Source: Hirundichthys speculiger (taxonomy: Eukaryota; Chordata; Actinopteri; Beloniformes; Exocoetidae). From it: a stretch of 64,000 nucleotides of DNA. The DNA is taken from assembly GCA_018398805.1 (NCBI GenBank), contig JAGFBZ010000558.1, forward strand, positions 62,001-126,000. The letters run 5' to 3'. The translations under genes and the position numbers were made by a program. Position 1 is the first letter of the stretch. Each line of letters begins with the position of its first letter. The notes under the pieces were generated by a model. It had not been told where the DNA came from. It ran no database searches and saw nothing but the letters and a program-made list of their open reading frames with translations. This document shows positions 56,818 through 64,000 of this stretch, piece by piece.

Positions 56818-57581
56818 CTGGCTGCGGTTACATGATGTTTTTTAATTCGGAATTAATAATTAGGAATTAAATAATTCCGAATTAAACTATTTTCCTTCGA
56901 GTTTACATGGAAATAGTAATTCCGAATTGAGGTTTACATGGAAAACACATTTGTTCGGCTTTATCCAACTCCACTTTAGGTCTGGGGGTTGGGAAGGGTT
57001 CTGATTGGATGGGGGGGGGCGGACGGACTTCTTTACGTCTACCGGAAGAAAACAAACTTAGCTAACTCGGTTAGCAACAACATTTGACTTATTTTTGACC
57101 TGGGTGGCGTCTCTATCTGCGAAACCTCCTTCATTTAACCTGGCCGCTACAACTTTGAAAAGCTCACAATTTTTATGTTTCCTGCCATCTGTTCTTTTAA
57201 TTATTTCCAGTTCCTCCAAGCTATTTATTAAATAAATCGTCTCTGCTCTTGAACACCGTTTACTGCGTGCTGCCATTTTAAAACTTTGTTTTGAAAACAA
57301 GCCCAGCGCCATCGCTATGACGCGATGACGACAGACGGGCAAGAGAACTAGCATGCGCAGAAAGACGGGAATTAATTTAAAGAGGAATGAGTGTATACAT
57401 GACCGCGGAATTATTTAATGCGGAATTAAAATGGGAATAAACCAGCCACTTACTTCGGAATTAAGTTTAATTCGGAATTGACATTTTCATATGGAATTAG
57501 GTGTTTACATGGTAACTTTTATTCGGCATTAACTTTAATTCTGAATTAAAGAGGAATTAAACTTCCCATGTAAACGCACTG
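56818..57581 (-). mobile_element. Harbinger-like MITE with Myb-like remnant, copy 1
   Basis: Ends CTGGCTGCGGTTACATGATG and CTTCCCATGTAAACGCACTG, sharing GCG(G)TTACATG in inverted orientation. Subterminal DNA has many TTAATTCGGAATTA palindromic words in both arms. The remnant gene is on the minus strand. No 3-bp TSD could be fixed. Confidence 0.65.
57058..57276 (-). pseudogene. Myb/SANT-like DNA-binding fragment of Harbinger type, copy 1
   Basis: From Met at 57276 it reads MAARSKRCSRAETIYLINSL, EELEIIKRTDGRKHKNCELF, KVVAARLNEGGFADRDATQV and stops at 57058. The pattern (basic start, helix, then ELFKVVAARLNEGGF and D-x-TQV-x-NK) is that of Myb/SANT or MADF-like proteins encoded alongside PIF/Harbinger transposases. 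The first core Trp is Cys here (Trp in copy 2). No nuclease gene is present. Confidence 0.7.
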
Positions 57582-57647
57582 ACTGTGTAATTTTATGTAC
57601 TCTCTGTCTTACCGTGACGCTCTGCAGCTGTTCTACTAGAGCACGTG

Positions 57648-57960
57648 TGTCAAACACAAGGCCCGCGGGCCAAACGTGGCCCATCACTTCATTTTGTGTG
57701 GCCTCGAGAGCTTGGGCATTACTGGCTTAAATTTTAAACCAATATTTTAAAACTTAAAATAAGCTTACACCGCTTTAAAGCGCATATTGACAATAAACTA
57801 CATCTCCCATCATGCATTTCGTTGTTACCCACAACAATAACGGTAGCTATGAGCAAGACGATTTTTCAGAACTGATGGACTTAAGAAAAACCTTTTACTA
57901 ACTAACCCCAACATGTCCAAGAAAAGAAAAATTGATGCACAAAAGTATAACTTTGGTGTA
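57648..57960 (+). mobile_element. Charlie-like family C, copy 2 (left part)
   Basis: GTGTGTCAAACACAAGGCCC and colinear sequence to MSKKRKIDAQK at 57913, then homology stops near 57950. Same orientation as 13589. The right end is missing; a different element's Myb fragment begins immediately beyond. Confidence 0.75.
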
Positions 57961-57967
57961 ATGTGTG

Positions 57968-58111
57968 TCAGTTGTAAAAGAGTTCAATCTGGTCGTAGAT
58001 ATCACTGTTACTGAGCGCTGACGGAAGATAAATAAAATCGCCCTCCCAAACCTCCAGGAGACGGCGAATCTCCTCACGGGTCCACGCTTGTCCGCCACTA
58101 CTTTCTGGCAT
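57968..58111 (-). pseudogene. Short Myb/SANT (trihelix-type) frame, 47 residues
   Basis: Minus strand from Met at 58111: MPESSGGQAWTREEIRRLLE, VWEGDFIYLPSALSNSDIYD, QIELFYN, stop at 57968-57970. AWTREE, LLEVWEGDF and IYDQI give the three spaced aromatic/hydrophobic positions of a Myb/SANT-like domain as found in Harbinger-associated proteins and related host genes. The C-terminal helix is cut by the stop. It joins the truncated family C element, so it is probably a transposon relic; a host-gene exon cannot be excluded. Confidence 0.6.
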
Positions 58112-58260
58112 GTTTGATCAGTGCTCCTTCCTAAGCTCGTGACCCACGATGCACTGCTCACCGGACTACGGGAGTCTCTTTAGCTCAAACGTGTTGTACG
58201 AGCCGTCGTGTACGAGCCATAGTCGGATCGGCTCGAGGTTGTGGAGGTCTCGGAACGGCC

Positions 58261-59430
58261 ATTTTGGGGCAAATTCTAATTCCTCCCTTAACCCTTTGGC
58301 CCTGAATCTTGGCCCTCCAAAGTGTAAGGTCTATGTCGTGACTTAGAAATGGGACACCTCTTGAGTGCAGTTACGTCTTCAGACTGTGGGGGGCGGCCTT
58401 ACGCCAAAGCTACGTCCTGTCTGTCAAGAAAACGACGACGAAGAAGAAGAAAGAAATGTTCTGTCCTCAATGCGTAGCATCCATGTGTTGACAGGCAGCT
58501 AAACTCTTCACTCCAAACAACACACTGGGTATCATCTCTGCCAGATTTATTGCTGAAGTAAAGTGTGGAACTAAAAGAGATGAACAAAATGATACAGTCA
58601 TGAATATTGCATTTACAGAGATGTATAAACCATAAGATAAACAATTACCGAAGCCTAACATGGCTAACTAAATAGGTCACTCAAAGTAGGCTAACATGAC
58701 AACACAAATAAGTAAGCTACTCAACGTAATATACTTGCCACAAGGTTCAAGCATATAACCACGAATTCACATGTAAACAACACATAACGACGATGCAACT
58801 GGAGGATGTATGCTGGAGTAGCTAGTCGTAGCTAGAAGCTGACAAATGTGCTGCTCTGAACTTCTTCGTTATTGTTTTTCCCTGTCACTTCCTGCATAAA
58901 GGTTTTATTCAACATTGTCAAAGCCTAGTCGCTGTACCAAAAATCGGCCAGTAGATGGCGGTACTGCTATTTGACTCATTTATTTTTAACTTACTCCAAT
59001 GAAACAGGATGAAAATATAAAATTAAACACATCAAATCATTTTTTAACTGATTTGAACTTGTTCATCTGAATCTTATTAATAAAACTGAACAAGAGAAGA
59101 AGAGGTAGAAGAAGAATAAGATAATATAAATATATATAACGAAGACAGTAAGATAGTTTCGTAACATTTGTATCTTTATCAACTATGAAAATACGTACAT
59201 TTGTAGCTTGGTTTTTTCGGCGCCATCATTTTCGAAGACGTCTTGGCGAAAATACGCAATGCCTTCTGGGTAGCCCTTACTTCCAAGGGTGGTGCCGGAG
59301 AATCTCAATATTGATGGCTATCAAACTTGTCCCTCAATTTGACTTTCTAAGAATTGGGACAGCACTAACACTTCACGGGAGTGCGCATTTTTGAGATTGA
59401 GGGTTAAAGGAGTAATTGGAATTCACCCTT
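58261..59430. mobile_element. Possible degenerate DNA element with about 90-bp TIR
   Basis: Left AATTCTAATTCCTCCCTTAA and right TTAAAGGAGTAATTGGAATT are diverged inverted repeats (21 of 25 bp around AATTCYAATT), with further matches such as CTTAGAAATGGGAC against the complement of GAATTGGGAC. No TSD and no coding interior recognised. Confidence 0.4.
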
Positions 59431-60293
59431 GGCGCGCCACAGAGAGCGGTTCTTCCGTTTACACCGACCCAAGTGAACCGCACTCCCGGATGAAACTCCT
59501 AAACAGCGCCAGTGTGAAAATGACCCGTCTGCAGGTTAAAGCTGATGTCAGTTCCCGTGGACGTAAGCTTCATCCATTTTTCTCTGCTCTCTTTTTCCCA
59601 GGTGTCCTCCCCCAAATGGCTTTTAAGGAAACTAACATTTAGGTAAACTCAAATCCAACTGACAGACGGATTGGACAGCCCTCTGTAATTACTTAATTCC
59701 TGCAAATGTTTAACCTTTGAGCTCGATGCCTGGAAAACAAACAAATGCGCTGCTTGCAAGAGGCTTTGAGAGAAAGGTACTTTTAAACCCCCGCAGCGTA
59801 AGTGGTGCCATCGGCTCCGTGCGCCTGACCTCCCCGTATAACCCGGTGAAGTTTACACGAGGCGTCAGTCAAACACTGGGGGGGGGTGCACACGCTAACG
59901 TAGCCTGTGCAAGCTTGTCCACTTCCACACACACACGCAGTGCTTGAAAACATACACAGTCAGGTGAGTGGTGTTGAAGTAGGGGTTGGTTGTTGTCCAA
60001 GAGGGAGGGGTGTGGCTCCGTGACTGACAGGTCGTTAGTTATCAGGGTTTGGTCAGTCGTCTTGTTGACTGACGTCAGAGCAAAGGAACGCACCTTGTTC
60101 TAAGAATATCCAAATGTCTGCTCTCATGCAGACGCAGGCACATTTGCAAGGGCTTGCATGAGAGAACATGCGCCCGTTAAGACAAATAATGTACGTGAAT
60201 GGTATTAGTGAAAGCTTAAAACCACGTATGGACACTTTAATTTGGATAATTTATGAACATGAACTGGGATCAGTTACGTTTTCATTACAAAAA
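59431..60293. other. Unassigned non-coding sequence
   Basis: Nothing recognised; a short G run near 59879-59886. Confidence 0.4.
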
Positions 60294-60301
60294 CTGCATT
60301 T

Positions 60302-61232
60302 TAATGGAACGGTTACTGGTATTATGGTAAAGCGCGGTAAAATTTTACGTGATAATGATTACCGTTTGTGTTTGACTTCATCTCATTATCGCGGTCGATT
60401 ACCAGGATATGTAATATCAGCCTCATTCAAGTCTACGAGCGACTCGTGACTGTGTTTCGCGTGAATATGTAGCTTGTAACATCGGCATCGTAACGTTAGC
60501 ATGGCAGAAACTGGTGATAGCACACAGGACATTGAAAAAGGACATCGAAAAATGACCGGAACGATGTCCTTCTGATGCAGTTAAAATATTAATTTATTCC
60601 ATTAACTGATCCGACAACCATAACACCGGCAGTTAGCGCCACAGCGGTCAAAAATCTTTTACCCTTCCGGGTCCAACAGCTAACCAATAACAGGCAGCTA
60701 CCTTTATACCTGACCCTCAGGTAACAACACAGCGACACCCACAGACACACAGAGTGAACTACAATTCATAACAACATATTTGGCTCCTAAACAACTGTTT
60801 CTTTATTTACACATTTATACGTATTTAAGGTTCAGTTTAAAGTCAAAAGTTTATTTTATTTGAACTTGCACTATAATTTTTGTTCCTGATAATTGTTTGC
60901 ATATTTTGATCTACTATGGTTGTTAAAGTGTTTATTTCAATATGCACCAGACAAATAAGCTTTGTTCCTGTTATTTATTTTGTTGATTTAAAATAAAACC
61001 TCTTTTGTGCCAGTTGTTTCCTCTGTTTAATGTAAAAGTTTCAATTTGACAAGATTTTGGCTTCTGATGTTTCAATATGACAAGAAAATCACAAGATTTT
61101 GTGAAATTATGAAAATGTATGTTTTTTTTAGACATTTGTACAGTAATTAAGAATATCGCGATAATATCGTTAACCTTAATAATTTGGTCACTATCATCGA
61201 GATATTAAATTTTCCATATCGTTACATCCCTA
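60302..61232. mobile_element. hAT element, family E, copy 2 (inverted)
   Basis: Perfect 8-bp duplication CTGCATTT at 60294-60301 and 61233-61240. Right end ATCGTTACATCCCTA intact; the left end reads TAATGGAACGG, three bases shorter than TAGGGATGGAACGG. Colinear (inverted) with 26776-27868 but without the LINE insertion. Confidence 0.92.
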
Positions 61233-61240
61233 CTGCATTT

Positions 61241-62035
61241 ACACCAGAATATGACTGTTTATGTGAACATAAAATTCCATATAAATACTTTATTCTCAGG
61301 ATAACTCCATATAATTGAGACCGGTTTTAGCCGCATCGAATATAAATTCCTTCAGTGGAAATACTAAATATTTAATGAAAAAAAGAAATGTGACATCTCT
61401 CCTTCAAGCTTAAAACCCATTTAAGTATTTCTGTGCCACATTCCTCTCGGACGGACGACATTGTTCTCTTGTTCAGTTGGGTTTATTCACCTCTTCGAAG
61501 AACATTTTTGAAATTTTCAGCTCGACAGACGGAAAGCGTCAGACAGCGCAGCCTGACCCTTATTGCTTTGATTTTCTTCCGTCCACACAGACCCGAATAA
61601 AACATTCCTCCGGTGAATGATCAGGACAAATAAAGAGAAGCTTAAATGATAAATGGCTTTAGACCTGTGCCGCTTTCATCCAGACTTGTTTTTCCGTTTC
61701 ACTGTTCGCGCACACACAGAAAATTCCACACGAATCGCCGTCGAAAAGCAAATATCAGTTTCAAATTGTGTGCCAATTAAAAAGTGAAATGTTTGCTGAA
61801 AAATCAAAGCTGCAAACGCATCTAAACACTTTACTATTTTCTCATAAATATATAAGTGCCAGTCCAGATCTATGGATGAATGTGCAAACAAAAAAAATTA
61901 ATAATATCTTCTCAAGTAAGCATTAGAAACTGGTCGTTAAACTCCCCATTAAAACATCTGCAATGAACCAATAAAACACTTCTACCCTTCTGGAAGATCA
62001 TTTGATATCTTGACAGACGGATGACAATTAGTGCA
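61241..62035. other. Unassigned non-coding sequence
   Basis: Nothing recognised. Confidence 0.4.
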
Positions 62036-62535
62036 TTTCTGCGCATGCTAGCTCCCTTGCCCGTCTGTCGCGATGACGCTTATATTCCGCGCTGGGCTTG
62101 TTTTCGAAACAAAGTTTCAAGATGGCAGCACGCAGTAAACGGTGGTCAAGAGCAGAGACGATTTATTTAATAAATAGCTTGGAGGAACTGGAAATAATTA
62201 AAAGAACAGATGGCAGGAAACATAAAAATTGTGAGCTTTTCAAAGTTGCAGCGGCCAGGTTAAATGAAGGAGGTTTCTCCATGTTGTTGCTAATCGAGTA
62301 AGTTTGTTTTCTTTCAGTAGACGTAAATACGTAAAGACGTTCGCCCCCCCATCCAATCAGAACCCTTCCCAACCCCCAGACCTTAAGCGGAATTGGTCAA
62401 ACGTGTTTTCCATGTAAACCTCAATTCGGAATTACTATTTCCATGTAAACTCGAAGGAAAATAGTTTAATTCTGAATTCTTTAATTCGGAATAATTAATT
62501 CCGAATTAAAAAACATCATGTAACAGTGGCCAGTG
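62036..62535 (+). mobile_element. Harbinger-like MITE, copy 2 (5' side truncated)
   Basis: Inverted copy of 56818-57581 beginning at TTTCTGCGCATGCTAGCT and running to TTAAAAAACATCATGTAACAG at its right terminus. The opposite terminus is missing. Confidence 0.7.
62122..62301 (+). pseudogene. Myb/SANT-like fragment of Harbinger type, copy 2
   Basis: MAARSKRWSRAETIYLINSL with the canonical Trp, then KHKNCELFKVAAARLNEGGF. A deletion of about 40 bp removes the DRDATQV segment found in copy 1, and the frame ends SMLLLIE. The DNA-binding start is intact; the rest is lost. Confidence 0.7.
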
Positions 62536-62719
62536 AAGTGCCGTTACATACGTGTCTGTGACCCGCTAGCTTCCGTAGGGGAACGACTGTGTCAGTTTTA
62601 AATGCTCTTAAATCGTCGAACCTGAATAAACCTAACAAAATGAAAGAAAGCCGGAGAGCTTCAGTCCGTTTAGGACCGTAGCAGTTCTTCATGATCGCAG
62701 CTGGAATAATCATTTAGAC

Positions 62720-63101
62720 CAGTGATTCCCAAAGTGTGGGCCGCGGCCCCCTGCTGGGCCGTCACGGTACTGCAGGTGGGCCGTGAGAGGTCATTAAAAT
62801 TAAACAAATGTGTTTTAAATCCTCTATCTTTTTAAGTATGTTTTTAATTACTGTAAAATACTAAGGACATGATTTAAAAACATTAAGAAGTAACAAAACA
62901 AACCAGTTAAGTGTTATTCTACTGTCATCTTAACTTAATATGACAAGTGTCACCTTATTTGTTGACCCCTTACATTAATATCAGAACAATGGTTCCTGGT
63001 CCTGTATGTTGATCACAGTTGTGATTAAAGGTTTCGGTGGACTGCGGAGATTTTTCACATTTCAAATTGGGCCTTGGTATTCTGAAGTTTGCGAACGGCT
63101 G
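62720..63101. mobile_element. Charlie-like hAT MITE, family H, copy 2 (inverted)
   Basis: Perfect 8-bp duplication ATTTAGAC at 62712-62719 and 63102-63109. Left end CAGTGATTCCCAAAGTGTGG, right end CTGAAGTTTGCGAACGGCTG. Matches 50036-50423 in reverse, and its target has the same nTTTAGAn form. Confidence 0.92.
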
Positions 63102-63109
63102 ATTTAGAC

Positions 63110-64000
63110 TAACTTTCAAATCTCAAACTTTTTGGAAAAGAAATCGTGGCGGACGAACCGTTTCGTTCAACGCCTGGCCTGCTGCCCGACTTTACTGGCG
63201 AAGCGACGTCTTTCATCCAAACCGTTGATGTTGGCACGATGGACAAGATACAGACAAAGAAAACAACGGCGGAAAAGTCCAACGCCGCGACTGAACGGCA
63301 CAAAAAAATGGAAAGAAAAACCTCGATAGGCAAATGTTTTCCGGCAGATAGCGTGAAAATAAATGAGTCGAGACGATAGTGAATGTGACGCAGGGATAGT
63401 TTATTTGTTTAAACGCACACTATCTCCCCCGCACAGACTCAAACACAAGAACGACACACCAGATGAGGATGAAAAAGATAAACGAAAACGCGCACTCGCG
63501 ACGCTCAATTAATAGCGTTGCTTCAAATCCATCATGCAATTACCAAACGCAAAAAAATCACTGCCCTTTAAAGATACGGTAATGGCGACTACTAGCTTCT
63601 CTAAAAACAGATAGCAGCGCTCTCCTGATAGATGCCGGGGGAACAATACCCAAATCATTTTCTTAATTATCTCCCCCGGAACTAATGTTGCAGATATTGT
63701 GTGTGAATTAATTATTGTAGCTTGATATAAGAGAGGGAGCAAGAAAGCGAGCAGCATTTATCCGCGGGATCTTTTTTTGTCTTTTTCTCATGCAGCATTC
63801 ATTAAGTCAAAGGCAACTGTCAGTCACTTGATGAGACAAAAACCAGATTTCCAGAAATCAAATTAGCAGTGAAAACAGAGAGGAGGGACAGCGGGATCAA
63901 CAAAAGGCAGCGGAGACCTTATTGTGAGCGCCGCCGCCGAGAATGAGTCTCTTCTGTTTGTCGCGTTTTTCATGTCGTCGTCCACGTTTTCCGTCGGCGG
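63110..64000. other. Unassigned sequence with a 77-codon frame
   Basis: A plus-strand frame at 63146-63379 (MADEPFRSTPGLLPDF...) is open but has no motif I recognise and no clear splice sites; probably chance. The rest shows nothing. Confidence 0.35.

Noticed and set aside
63146..63379. 77-codon frame MADEPFRSTPGLL... as a host exon
   Set aside because: No recognisable motif, overlapping open frames of similar length, and no clear splice signals.

Overview
The window looks like intergenic or intronic DNA of a ray-finned (teleost) fish. The evidence is indirect: long CA/TG tracts, two copies of a Tc1-type miniature element with ends familiar from fish, fish-style non-LTR retrotransposon tails, and many hAT elements whose transposase remnants begin with BED zinc fingers. 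I found no host protein-coding gene, tRNA, rRNA, CRISPR array or prokaryotic-style operon. Every coding stretch I could recognise is a piece of a transposon, and most of the longer open frames are low-complexity repeats.

Layout. 1-8.8 kb: an 8-bp-TSD hAT element carrying a 53-bp VNTR (398-1743), a 175-bp hAT MITE, a mariner/pogo-like MITE, a Tc1 MITE and two long inverted-repeat elements. 8.8-11.7 kb: a hAT element filled by two CAT-trinucleotide arrays that flank a LINE 3' end. 12.6-16.4 kb: a pyrimidine-rich minisatellite, a Charlie-like hAT, and a hAT MITE holding an array of 20-bp palindromes. 17.3-25.7 kb: an inverted pair of BED-finger hAT elements, with a Charlie-like element containing a Tigger/pogo element and a 101-bp satellite between them. 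26.8-36 kb: four further hAT copies; one (33783-35866) was broken by an element I assign to the P superfamily (34113-35263) carrying a THAP first exon. 38-39.4 kb: a large palindromic minisatellite. 40-49 kb: a Tc1 MITE sitting on the first two bases of a hAT element, an L1-type LINE fragment patched with telomere-like repeats, microsatellites, a BED hAT, a solo LTR, and an intact non-autonomous hAT. 49.9-51.9 kb: a nest of hAT elements, two of them inserted one after the other at the same 8-bp target. 52-64 kb: a TA-flanked MITE with a 28-bp hairpin, a pair of Harbinger-like Myb fragments, a separate short Myb/SANT frame, and two more hAT copies with perfect TSDs.

A theme runs through the window. 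Most non-autonomous elements here that keep any coding sequence keep only the N-terminal DNA-binding module (BED, THAP or Myb/SANT) beside one terminus and have lost the catalytic part. A second theme is expansion of tandem repeats inside transposons. TSDs and TIRs were read by eye; family names are inferred from structure, not from a database search.
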